Assembly: GCF_016612545.1 (NCBI RefSeq)
Contig: NZ_JAENRY010000069.1
Coordinates: forward strand, 1-49,230
Reading direction: 5' to 3'
Source: Streptomyces sp. MBT65
GTDB lineage: Bacteria; Actinomycetota; Actinomycetes; Streptomycetales; Streptomycetaceae
Length of the DNA stretch: 49,230 nucleotides
In this document: one piece after another, positions 1 to 8,800 of the stretch
Layout: each line of letters starts with the position of its first letter
Numbering within the stretch: the first letter of the stretch is position 1
Program-made: the position numbers and the translations under genes
The notes under the pieces: model-generated
What the model was told of the DNA's origin: nothing
The model's input: the letters and a program-made list of their open reading frames with translations, nothing else
Databases searched by the model: none

Positions 1-1
1 A

Positions 2-94
2 CCCACCCCCACCTCGACCACCGGCATGACCCGCACCGAAGCGCACACGGCCGCCCTGCTCGCCGCCCTCGACGAACCCACCGGAACGGAGTAA
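2..94 (+). CDS. 3' end of an unidentified protein (partial)
   Basis: Open from the window edge, this frame gives about 30 residues ending LLAALDEPTGTE and a TAA stop 7 bases before the next gene. The Ala/Leu-rich end and the close spacing suggest the last codons of the preceding gene of the mobile-element operon. Too little is present to name a family. Confidence 0.45.
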   Translation, partial: PTPTSTTGMTRTEAHTAALLAALDEPTGTE

Positions 95-101
95 CCCGCC
101 T

Positions 102-788
102 TTGGACCGACGCGAAGTCGCCGCCGTCCTCGCCTACATCGGCCGCCTCGATCCCCGCACCATCCCCGCCGGCACGGGCGATGCCCGTGACCAGATCGCC
201 CAGTGGCAGGAGCTGCTCAGCGACGTGCCCTTCGCCACCGATCACGGCTGGGACGTCCGCGAGACGATACGGGCCCACGTCCTGGCCTCCCCGTATCCAA
301 TCCTCCCGGTGGACGTCGCCCGCAAGTGGCGCGCCTACCGTCGCGACCGCCTGGACCGGCACACCGATCCCACCCCGGTCGCCGATCCGGACAACCCCGT
401 CGCCTGGCGCACCGAACTCCTCGGCACACGGCACGCCGTCGCCACCGGGATGGCCGCTCCCTCCTCGCACCGACAGCTCACCGGGGGCCCGCACCGGGAC
501 ATCGATGCCCGCCTCGCCGCCGTCGGATCGTCCATCCCGCCGGCCGTCCGCGCGGCACTCGCCCCCTACCGGCCCGCGCGTGCCGCCCGCGAGGCTGCCG
601 TCGCCGCCGGACAGCCCGACGCTCTCAGCGTCCCGTGCCGGTGGTGCCACGCCATCAAGGGCGAGCCCTGCCGCAGCCGGCGCCTCGGACTCGACGGCCA
701 CGCCCGGGGCAACGCACCCCGCATGAGACCGCACCCCACCCGCGTGGACCTCGCCGTGGCGGAGCTGGCCCGGCAGGAAGCCGCGTGA
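102..788 (+). CDS. Phage/plasmid-type zinc-finger protein
   Basis: This 228-residue protein has a C-terminal C-x2-C-x7-C-x9-H cluster (C179, C182, C190, H200) followed by a basic tail. That is the pattern of the small zinc-binding domain common in actinobacterial phage and plasmid proteins. The rest is Ala/Pro/Arg-rich and unrecognised. The start is TTG at 102, supported by a GGAG ten bases upstream that lies inside the end of the preceding gene, so the two are probably cotranscribed. It sits directly before the DUF2637, MobC and relaxase genes, so a DNA-binding or regulatory role in the mobile element is inferred. No enzyme motif is visible. Confidence 0.7.
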   Translation: MDRREVAAVLAYIGRLDPRTIPAGTGDARDQIAQWQELLSDVPFATDHGWDVRETIRAHVLASPYPILPVDVARKWRAYRRDRLDRHTDPTPVADPDNPVAWRTELLGTRHAVATGMAAPSSHRQLTGGPHRDIDARLAAVGSSIPPAVRAALAPYRPARAAREAAVAAGQPDALSVPCRWCHAIKGEPCRSRRLGLDGHARGNAPRMRPHPTRVDLAVAELARQEAA

Positions 789-948
789 CCGACGGCTGCC
801 GTATCGGCGCCGGCGCCTGACCAACGGCCCCTCCGCCACACCCGAATCCCATCTTCACCGCCCGTCGGCAGCACCAATGCCATGCCCGGACGGCTTCCTC
901 GGAGACCTCACCTCATGCCCGCCTGCGCCCACCCTGGAGATATCTGAC

Positions 949-2040
949 TTGGCCTCCCCCACCCCGATAGCTCCGGCATCCACCCCCAGCTCCGACAGCC
1001 ACCGCTCCCCCTTCACCCGGCTCCGAGCTCTCTACCGCCGCCACGCCGACGCACGAGCTGAGAGTCATCGCCCGAACCGCGGTGCACGATCCACCCTCGT
1101 CCTCGGCCTGATGGCTGTAGTCCTCATGGCCTTCCGAGTCTCGTGGAACGCCTTGTCCGACGTCGCCCGCGCCATCGGCGCCGACCCCACCGCCGCCCTG
1201 TTCTACCCGATCGTGGTCGACGGGCTGATGGCCCTCGCACTGATCGCCACACTCGTGCTGCCCGATGCCGACCGGAAGTTCGCCCTGCGGGTCCTGGCGA
1301 CCTACACGATCGCCAGCCTCCTGCTGAACTACGTGCACGGCCTGACCCCCGCCCTGCACACCATGCCGACCCGGTGGGGCCGACTGACCGACTGGGACCC
1401 GGCGAACTGGGCCCTCGTACTCCTGGCGACCTCGCTCCCGGTCGGGTCGATCTACTTCGGGTCGGACCTCGTGGCGAAGGTGCTGCACCACCACCCCGAG
1501 TCGGCCGACTCTGCCGAAGCGGTTGGTCGGCAGGCCGACGAGCAGCCCGCACGGTCGAACTCTGACCAGGCCCTATCAGCCCCCGAGCCGCCGACCGCGT
1601 CGGCCCCCGCAAAAGCCGCCAAGACGCCCGTGGCCAAGCCGACCGAGGCCGACCAGGCAGCCCGCTCCACCCGACCGCGACGGTCGACCACCACGGTTGA
1701 GTCGACCGGAGCCGCCCCGCACCGTGCGACCGGGCAGGTCCCCTCCACCACAAAGTCGGCTCCCGACCGCACGCGCACCGACGCCGAAGTCCTCGACGAG
1801 GCCCGGCGCCTGACTGCCAGTTGGAGCGGCGACCAGCTGACCGCACAACGCCTGCGCAACGAACTCAGGATCAGCCAGAACCGCGCCCGCACCCTGCGCG
1901 ACCACCTTCAGGCCGAGCGCACCGACCGGCCAGATCCCGCCGCCCACGACGGCTCCGAGACCGAGCCTCTCGACGGACGCGACGAAGCCGCCTCCGAGCG
2001 CCAGAGGCAACGCGGCACAGCCGCCGTCGCCACCACCTGA
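949..2040 (+). CDS. DUF2637 (SpdB-like) membrane protein
   Basis: About 363 residues. The N-terminal half has four hydrophobic segments, beginning LVLGLMAVVLMAFRV and including PIVVDGLMALALIATLVL, the layout of DUF2637 proteins of Streptomyces plasmids and integrative elements. These are often grouped with the spread (Spd) proteins that assist intramycelial plasmid transfer. A long Ala/Pro/Thr linker leads to a C-terminal helical part (DAEVLDEARRLTASW, then RISQNRARTLRDHL) that looks like a winged-helix DNA-binding domain. The chosen start is TTG 949, with GGAG nine bases upstream; the longer frame from ATG 877 has no ribosome site and adds a poor 24-residue leader. A role in transfer is inferred from family and neighbours. 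Confidence 0.75.
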   Translation: MASPTPIAPASTPSSDSHRSPFTRLRALYRRHADARAESHRPNRGARSTLVLGLMAVVLMAFRVSWNALSDVARAIGADPTAALFYPIVVDGLMALALIATLVLPDADRKFALRVLATYTIASLLLNYVHGLTPALHTMPTRWGRLTDWDPANWALVLLATSLPVGSIYFGSDLVAKVLHHHPESADSAEAVGRQADEQPARSNSDQALSAPEPPTASAPAKAAKTPVAKPTEADQAARSTRPRRSTTTVESTGAAPHRATGQVPSTTKSAPDRTRTDAEVLDEARRLTASWSGDQLTAQRLRNELRISQNRARTLRDHLQAERTDRPDPAAHDGSETEPLDGRDEAASERQRQRGTAAVATT

Positions 2041-2164
2041 AACCCGCAAACACACCGACCGCCCCGCCCTTCCAGCTCACCCCGTGCCCCGGGCAGACAA
2101 GCCCGGGGCACGGGGATTGCGCACAGCGAAGCACCCGGTAACAGCACCCACGGAGAACCGGCCC

Positions 2165-2779
2165 ATGCACGACCCGAACTACGAACTCCCCACAGCCGAA
2201 GGGGAGATGACCACCGGCCTGAACAGCGCAGCAAGTTGTACCGGAAGCGATGCTTCCGGAATTCCCGCCCCGGGGGCGGCGGGAACAGCCCGGCGCCAGG
2301 GGGCACCGGGCAGTCAGGCTGCGACCGAGGGCGGACCGCAGCAGGGAGGGAGGCGGGAGGCCGAGTCCGTGTCGACCAGACGTCAGCGTGCCCGTCTGCC
2401 GAAGTCCCGCAAGCGACTGAAGCAGCCCAGCTGCCGTATGAACGACACCGAGTTCAAGCGATTCACCGACGCCGCCGCCCACTGCCAGATGTCCAATGCC
2501 GCCTTCCTCGCCTACGCCGCCGACAAGGCCGCCCGCGACCTGAACCGCACCGCCGCCGAGATCGCGACGGAACGGGAAGTCATCAACGAGCTGTTCGCCG
2601 CCCGCCGGCACCTGGGCCGCATCCACGGCCTGTTCAACCAGGTCGCCAAGGCCCTCAACTCCGGCGCCGACGCACCCCACCTGGACGCGGCTGCGGGGGC
2701 CGTCGGAGACGCCGCCCGCCGCATGGAGGACGCCGCAGATGCTCTGCTCGCCCACCGCGACGGTGGTGCCCCTGCGTGA
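2165..2779 (+). CDS. MobC-like relaxosome accessory protein
   Basis: 204 residues with a disordered N-terminus, a basic patch (RLPKSRKRLKQPSCRMNDTE) and then a ribbon-helix-helix/MobC-like segment followed by helices ending in MEDAADALLAHR. MobC proteins bind oriT and help the relaxase nick it. ATG 2165 has GGAG nine bases upstream and is preferred over the in-frame ATG at 2084, which has none. The stop codon overlaps the GTG start of the relaxase gene, the classic MobC-relaxase arrangement, so translation is probably coupled. An origin of transfer should lie nearby, but I cannot point to one. Confidence 0.75.
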   Translation: MHDPNYELPTAEGEMTTGLNSAASCTGSDASGIPAPGAAGTARRQGAPGSQAATEGGPQQGGRREAESVSTRRQRARLPKSRKRLKQPSCRMNDTEFKRFTDAAAHCQMSNAAFLAYAADKAARDLNRTAAEIATEREVINELFAARRHLGRIHGLFNQVAKALNSGADAPHLDAAAGAVGDAARRMEDAADALLAHRDGGAPA

Positions 2780-4491
2780 TCCCCAGCATCCATGACCGCG
2801 GCAGCGAGACCATCGGCCTGATCCGCTACCTCTACGGCCCCGGCACCAAAGAGGAGCACATCGACCCGCACCTGGTGGCCGCCTTCGACCCGCTCACCCC
2901 CGACCCCGGCCGCGACCCGAAGGCCACCTACGAACAGCTCCAGCACCTGCTCGACCAGCCCGTCACCGCCCTGCCCGCCGGCAAGCGACCCGAGAAACAC
3001 GTATGGCACCTGTCCGTGAGGGCCGCCCCCGAGGACCCGATCCTGCCCGACGAGGACTGGGCAGCCATCGCCCGCCGCATGGTCGCCACCACCGGCATCG
3101 CCCCCGACGGCGACGAAGCCGCCTGCCGCTGGGCGGCCGTCCGGCACGCCGACGACCACATCCACATCATCGCCACCCTCGTACGCGACGACGGCCGACG
3201 GCCCCGCCTGCACAACGAGGCCCGCCGCGCCCAGGCCGAGTGCCGCCGCATCGAAGTCGACTACGGACTGCGCCGCGTCCCGGCCGGGGACGGCACCGCC
3301 GCCAAGCGGCCGACCAGCGCCGAACGCCACAAGGCCGAACGCGAGGGCCGGGACCGCACCGCCCGCGAGGAGCTGCGCGAGACCGTGCGCCGCGCGGTGG
3401 CCGGCGCGAGCAGTGAGGAGGAGTTCCTCGACCGCCTCAAGGGTGCCGGGCTGCTCGTACGCACCAAGGTGCTGCCGTCCGGCGACTTGCAGGGATACAA
3501 GGTCGCCCTGCCCGACGACCGCAACGGGGACAAGGAACCGGTCTACTATGCCGGTTCCACCCTCGCCCCCGACCTGTCCCTGCCCCGCATCCGCAAGCGC
3601 TTCTCCGACGGCACCTCGGACCAGGGCCCGGGCACCACGCCCTCCGCCCCCGCCCCGAGCGGGCCCGCAATGGCACGGCGCCGGACGGCCACCGCCGTGT
3701 GGCAGGCGGTGCTGGTCATCGATCACGGTGAGGACGCACAGGTGGCCGCGCACATCGCCGCCGCCGGAGAGGTTCTGGACGCGCTCGCCAAGACCTCCGC
3801 CGCCCACACCCGCGCCGAACTGCGCGAGGCGGCCTTCGTGTTCGAGCGGGCCACCCGCTCCCACGTCCAGGCCGTGCGCGGACACGACCGTGCCCTGCGC
3901 CAGGCAGCCCGCGACCTCGTCCACAGCGGCCCCGCCCTCGGCCGCGGCGAAGATGGTGCCACCACCGCCATGGCGATCGACATGCTGTTCTTCCTCGTCA
4001 CCGCCGCCGCCCACTGGCACGCCAAAAGGGAACACGCCCAACAGGCCGCCGCAGCCCGCGAGGCCGCCGGACACCTGCGCACGGCCTACCGAGCCGCAGC
4101 CGGTGTCCCCATGAACGTGCTCCATCAACATGGCCGACGCCTGTCGCAGCCCCTGCGACACAAGCACGCCGCCCATCTGCGGGCGGCGGTACCCGAGTTG
4201 GCCGAGCAGATCCTGGCCGAGCCGGGCTGGCACGCCCTGGCGGTCACCCTCGCCGACACCGAAAGCGCCGGCCACGATCCGGCGGCGCTGTTGGCGGAGG
4301 CTGCCGGACGACGGGAGTTGGGCACCGCCGACTCGATCAGTGACGTGCTGGTGTGGCGGCTGCGCCGGATGGCCGATCTACCCGCCGACGCCACCACGAT
4401 GCCCGACCACACGCCTTCTGCCGCCAGGCGCAGCGGACGGGCAGTCTCGCCTGCTCCGAGCCGAGACGACCGGCCCCGCAAGATCCGCTGA
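2776..4491 (+). CDS. Relaxase / mobilisation nuclease
   Basis: 571 residues. The N-terminal third is a relaxase domain: tyrosines near Y18/Y20 (LIRYLYGPG) are candidate nucleophiles, HVWHLSVR (about 75-82) matches the second motif, and H124-x3-H128-x-H130 (HADDHIHIIATLVR) is the metal-binding histidine triad of the Relaxase (PF03432-type) fold. A basic helical segment follows (TSAERHKAEREGRDRTAREE), then a long Ala-rich C-terminal part of unknown role. The enzyme would nick one strand at oriT and stay covalently attached to it. The GTG start overlaps the mobC stop by three bases; earlier in-frame codons translate as shadow sequence antisense in character. A strong terminator lies 16 bases after the stop. 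Confidence 0.85.
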   Translation: MIPSIHDRGSETIGLIRYLYGPGTKEEHIDPHLVAAFDPLTPDPGRDPKATYEQLQHLLDQPVTALPAGKRPEKHVWHLSVRAAPEDPILPDEDWAAIARRMVATTGIAPDGDEAACRWAAVRHADDHIHIIATLVRDDGRRPRLHNEARRAQAECRRIEVDYGLRRVPAGDGTAAKRPTSAERHKAEREGRDRTAREELRETVRRAVAGASSEEEFLDRLKGAGLLVRTKVLPSGDLQGYKVALPDDRNGDKEPVYYAGSTLAPDLSLPRIRKRFSDGTSDQGPGTTPSAPAPSGPAMARRRTATAVWQAVLVIDHGEDAQVAAHIAAAGEVLDALAKTSAAHTRAELREAAFVFERATRSHVQAVRGHDRALRQAARDLVHSGPALGRGEDGATTAMAIDMLFFLVTAAAHWHAKREHAQQAAAAREAAGHLRTAYRAAAGVPMNVLHQHGRRLSQPLRHKHAAHLRAAVPELAEQILAEPGWHALAVTLADTESAGHDPAALLAEAAGRRELGTADSISDVLVWRLRRMADLPADATTMPDHTPSAARRSGRAVSPAPSRDDRPRKIR

Positions 4492-4506
4492 GACGGTGCA
4501 TACGCC

Positions 4507-4541
4507 GGTGCCCCTCTACCTAGGACAGGCAGAGGGGCACC
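4507..4541. terminator. Bidirectional hairpin terminator
   Basis: Inverted repeat GGTGCCCCTCTACCT / AGGCAGAGGGGCACC with 14 of 15 positions paired and a 5-base loop. It lies between the convergent relaxase and DUF317 genes and probably ends transcription from both sides. There is no U-tract, as usual for Streptomyces. Confidence 0.8.
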
Positions 4542-4573
4542 GATGAGGCAGGTCGGTCCCAGGACTTGGCGCG

Positions 4574-5326
4574 TCAGCGGCGACGGATGGTCAGCCGGCC
4601 CTCGGCGCTCTTGGGCAACACTCGGCGGGGCACCGGGACCGGCGAGGCGAGCGAGGAAGCGAAAACAGCGACCAGGTCATGCGGAACGCTGGCGCTGAAA
4701 CTGGCGCACCACAAGTACGGGAGGCCAAGAACGGGCTCTGCCCACGCCTGCCAACCGAACAGATCAGGGCGTGGGTCGGCGTCCTGGATGAACGGGGGCA
4801 CTGGTTCGAGGGAGACGCTGGAGGAGAGTCCGGGATCGATAGCAGTCGTACGAGGGCGATCCACGTCGCGGACCCAGCCTTGCGCGCTGAGTACGTTGAT
4901 CACCGTCTCGGCTCCCTCGAAGGCGAGGTCGGGCGCCTCACGGGCGTCGATCGCCATGAGGAGATCGGCGAGCACCTCGTACGGAACGCCGGTGGTGAAG
5001 TACGCGTTCCACTCCGCCATCGCGGCGTCGGCATGCGGACGGACACTCAACTGCCAAGCTATGGACAGCCCGCCCAGCTTGAACGGATAGGCCGCGAGGA
5101 GCCACTCCGCACCGCGCAGCCCGTCCGGACTCACGTAGAGCAGGGTGTCGCGGGCAGTGGGCCACATGCGCCAGCCGAGTTCGGCCAGGGTGTCGCCGAT
5201 CCGCTCGGCGAGCATGCCGTCGTCGCCGGCCAAGTGGCGCGGGGTGACCCAGTAGACGGGATCTGGCGAGTCGGGAGGGGATGGTTCGCCGGGATGGTGC
5301 GGGAGCAGGGGCGCCTCCATGGCCAT
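4574..5326 (-). CDS. DUF317 domain protein
   Basis: 250 residues if translation starts at the ATG giving MAMEAPLLPHH. Two similar halves are visible: VYWVTPRHLAGDD...LLYVSPDGLRGAEW in the first and FGWQAWAEPVLGLPYLW...FSASVPHDLVAVF in the second. The SPDGLR-A-W signature and the tandem layout are those of DUF317 (PF03771), a family nearly confined to Streptomyces and frequent near plasmid transfer and spread genes. Its biochemical function is unknown. A GGAGAG about 13 bases upstream supports this start only moderately; an ATG two codons later is possible. The open frame extends another 39 codons upstream, but that leader looks non-coding. It is convergent with the relaxase. Confidence 0.75.
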   Translation of the reverse strand: MAMEAPLLPHHPGEPSPPDSPDPVYWVTPRHLAGDDGMLAERIGDTLAELGWRMWPTARDTLLYVSPDGLRGAEWLLAAYPFKLGGLSIAWQLSVRPHADAAMAEWNAYFTTGVPYEVLADLLMAIDAREAPDLAFEGAETVINVLSAQGWVRDVDRPRTTAIDPGLSSSVSLEPVPPFIQDADPRPDLFGWQAWAEPVLGLPYLWCASFSASVPHDLVAVFASSLASPVPVPRRVLPKSAEGRLTIRRR

Positions 5327-5431
5327 GGGCTCGGAAAGGCTCTCCGAGCAGGGTGTTGTACGTTGACATGCTCTGCCGCAGGACTCCAGTCCCTGCGGGA
5401 TCTTCCGTGTCTGCCTCCGGCGAACTTGTCC

Positions 5432-5488
5432 TTTGACATCCATTCGAGGCTTTTGACAACGAACTAAGCCTTTTCGGCTTTTGTGACA
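5432..5488. promoter_or_regulatory. Phased TTTGACA repeats (possible operator)
   Basis: TTTGACA occurs at 5432 and 5452, and the variant TGTGACA at 5482. The spacings are 20 and 30 bp, so all three would face the same side of the helix. A short hairpin (AAGCC-TTTTC-GGCTT, 5466-5480) lies between the second and third copies. The block is in the divergent space between the DUF317 gene and a small plus-strand frame. Repressor or initiator binding is an inference. Confidence 0.35.
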
Positions 5489-5529
5489 GTGAACCTAGTC
5501 GTGTGGGGTGAGCACGCTGGAGGTGTTGT

Positions 5530-5778
5530 ATGGCCGTACCGGCTGGAGAGGACGGAGCGGTGTCGTACGTCGATGTGTCGTGCGGGGATGCCGCGGGTAT
5601 GCGTCGGCGGCGTCCCCTGCTGACCTGTGCGACGGCCAGGTTCGAGGAGGCGGTTCCGGTACGGCCGTCATCCGACATCACCCGTTCGTTTTCAGTAGCG
5701 CTCACCGGTGTGGGGATCACATCTCATCGGAGCGGGATTACCGCGTTCGGTGCGCGCAGGGCGGCACTGTATTGGTGA
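5530..5778 (+). CDS. Possible small protein, unknown
   Basis: An 82-residue frame from ATG 5530, preceded at ideal distance by the strong ribosome site GGAGGTG (5519-5525). The product (MAVPAGEDGAVSYVDV...) matches no family I recognise. Third-position GC is lower than in neighbouring genes, especially in the second half, so it may be a decayed gene whose start region survives. It is convergent with the end of the caspase gene. The other plus-strand frame here (from GTG 5508) is no better supported. Confidence 0.3.
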   Translation: MAVPAGEDGAVSYVDVSCGDAAGMRRRRPLLTCATARFEEAVPVRPSSDITRSFSVALTGVGITSHRSGITAFGARRAALYW

Positions 5779-5806
5779 CGGTCGAACTGGAAATGCAGGA
5801 TCTACG

Positions 5807-8800
5807 TCACTGGCATGGCGGTTGATAGGGGTGGTCCGGCAGGTACTTCTTCCAGTCCTGCTCGGAGATGGGGTCGCCGACCGCGTTGCAGAGGTCCGTG
5901 ATGACGTGCTGGGGATCGGCATCCCACAGGTCGACGCCCGCGGAGGCGCGCACCACGGCGAGGATCTTGCTGTCGGGGGTGAAGGCCAGTGAGTAGAAGG
6001 CTGATGCGGTCGGCATATAGAACTGCCGGGTGGGTGAGGCCGAGTCGCTCACGTCCCAGACCTCGGGGCGGGACGGGTTGTCCCCGTTGTCCTCGTTGTA
6101 CGCGATCAGGGCGATGCGGGTCCCGTCGGGGCTGAACGCCAGTGCGCCGCCGAGGCTGCCGATGGACACCTTGACGGGGGAACCGACGAGGCGGTCACGG
6201 CGGACGTTCCACAGCCGGAGCGTTCCGGTGTCGTCGTAGAGCGCGAAGAGCTTTCCGTCCGGCCGGAACGCGAAATGAGCGAAGTCGGTGCCGGTGGGCA
6301 GGCGCACCGACCACGACGCGGACGGGTGCGCGGGATCGGTGACGTTCCAGCTGCGCACCAGCGGGCCCGCGGTGGGGCGGTCCGCCTTCTTTGTGCCCTG
6401 GGGGGACTCGTTCATGACGAGCGATCTGCCGTCCGGGGTGAAGCCGAGTCCGTATCCGGTCGTCTCGATCGTGGAGATGTGCCGCGGATGCCGGGGGTCG
6501 GCGATGTTGTAGAGCCGGACGACCTGGGGCTTGGGGTTGCTGGCCACGAGGCCGTTGTAGTCGGAGACGGCTAGGAGGGGCTTGGTCGGGCTGAAGGCGA
6601 GTGCTCCCACACCGTTGTTGACGTTGATCATGCTCAGCTTCTGTTTCGGGCTGGCTGTGCTGCGCAGAAAGAGATTGGCGTATGTCTGCTTGCCCTGCTT
6701 GTAGACCTCGGTGTCGGCGAGGAGTTTGCCGTCAGGGCTGAGGGCGATGTCCTGTCCCGAGAACATGTCGGGAGCGTGCGTCGAGACCAGCGCCTTGGAC
6801 TTCAGATGCCGGAGATTGAGATCCCGCAGCCAGTTCGTGCCCACACCCTGGAAGGCGAGAAGCAGCTTTTTCCCGGACATCGCGAGGGCGAGCTGACTTC
6901 CGGTGCCGGGCGTCGGCGGTATGAATCCCAGCGCCCCCGGCTGGGCCCCGTTGGAGAGGTCCCAGACCTGGACGCCGCGGTCGGTGGCCTGGAGCAGCTG
7001 TTCGGCGTTGCCGGGGGCGAACAGGGCCACACCGCCGTTCGAGCTGTAGACGGTGTTCGACGCGCCTGGCAGGACCGCGTCGGTTCCGTAGGTGTAGATC
7101 CAGACCTTCCAGCTGCCGCCGCAGCTCGCGACGATCCGTTTGCTCTTCGAGGCGAACGCCATCGAGGTCACACTGTCGAAGCATCTGCTGGAGCCGGACG
7201 ACACGCCTTTGTCGGCCGCCACGACCTGCCGGGGAGCCTGCGGGTCGTCGAGGGTCCACAGGGCCAGGTCGTCACTGGACGCGAAGGTGTCCGTCTTCTT
7301 CGGTTCCTCGGCCGGTGCAGCCAGTAGCCCGCCCGAACTGTCGAAGGCGATCCGGTGCAGGGGCCGCATGTGCTCGTCGTAGGAGGACGTGTACGGTGCC
7401 CCGCGCAGCGTGGCGACAGGCTTGGCGCCGGTTGCCTTCCACAGCTGTACTCGCCCGTCCACGCTCGCGCTCGCGAGCAGACCGCGCTTGGGGGAGACGG
7501 CCAGGGAGTCGACCTGCTTACCGTTGCCCCGGAGCGGGGACAGGGCGTGCGGTGCCGCCGGATCGCCGGTGTCCCAGCGGCGGATCTCGCCCGCCGAGGT
7601 ACCGGCGAAGAGGGTGTTCCCGTCTGTGCCGAAGACCAGCGCGGTGACGGCGTCCGATGTCTTGGGCGCGGCCAGCTTCCGCGGTCGGCCGGGGTCGGAG
7701 ATGTCCCACAACCGCACGGTCGCCGAGGCGGAGCCGTCGCTGTCGTAGGTGGCCGCGGCGAGCACGGTACCGTCGGCGGCCACCGCGATCGGGCCGGACA
7801 GAATTCCACCGATCCGCCCGTCGCCGTTCCTGGTACGCAGGACGATCGAGTCGCCGGTGGAGATGGCGAGCACTCGACCGTTCGCGCTGTAGGAGAGGTC
7901 GTAGGCCGGTTCGTCGCCGTTGATCACACCTGGAGTGCGCTGGCTGTTGAGGAGGGCGCTGCGGCCGGCTTTGTGGTCGATCCGGTACGAGAGCAGGCTG
8001 AGCTGCTTGGCCAGCCCGGGGTGGAGCTCGCGCTGGCCCTCGGCCTCGGCGGCCAGATACCGGGCGAGGTCGCGCTGTTGTGCCTGGTCGGCCCGCCGCC
8101 AGTAGATCCCCGCGCCGACCAGACCGGTCGTCGCCAGCAGGGCCAGGACGACGAAGAAGGTGAACGCGGCACGGCGGCGGCGGCCCTCCCGTGTGTGCTG
8201 GCGCCAGGAGCTCTCCATGAACTCGGCGGACACCGAGCTGAGAGGTGGGGCGCCCGGGGCAGCCGTGCGTTCCCGCATCGCGACGAGCCGGTTCCCTCGG
8301 TACAAGAGGGAGGAGTCCCGTTCGGACTGCTCCCAGCCCGCCGCGTCGGAGGCGAGCTGCTGACGGGCGCGCAGCAGGTCGCGATCCTCGTCGACCCACT
8401 GCCCCAGCTGGGGCCAGGCGCGCAACAGCGCTTCGTGGCTGATCCGGACCGTGTCTCGGTCGAGGGTGAGCAGGCGAGCGTCGGCGAACCGTTTGATCGC
8501 GTCCCGTGCGACCGCGTCGTCGGACACCCCGTGCAGGAGTACGGGCCACTCGACGGGCTGTGCGGTGTCGGCGGCGTCCTCGCCCACCCGGACCAGCCGG
8601 GGCAGCATGAGACGCACGGCCTCCTGGCCTTCCGCCTTGAGCCGGCCGTAGACCTTCTCCGCGGTGGTCGCGACGGCCTTCGTGATGCCGCCGGTGGCGA
8701 GGTAGCCGGAGACGGTGAGACGTAGGCCCTCGCGCTCCCTCCACGTCTCCTGCAGCACGTGGGACAGGAGGGGCAGCGCCTCTGCGGGGGACCGTCCGCC

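Noticed and set aside
2512..4275. Minus-strand frame of 587 codons opposite the relaxase
   Set aside because: Gly/Val-rich antisense composition and no start signals; the relaxase motifs lie on the plus strand.
7355..8725. Plus-strand frame of 456 codons opposite the caspase-STAND gene
   Set aside because: Shadow of the high-GC repeats; the minus-strand protein has all the motifs.
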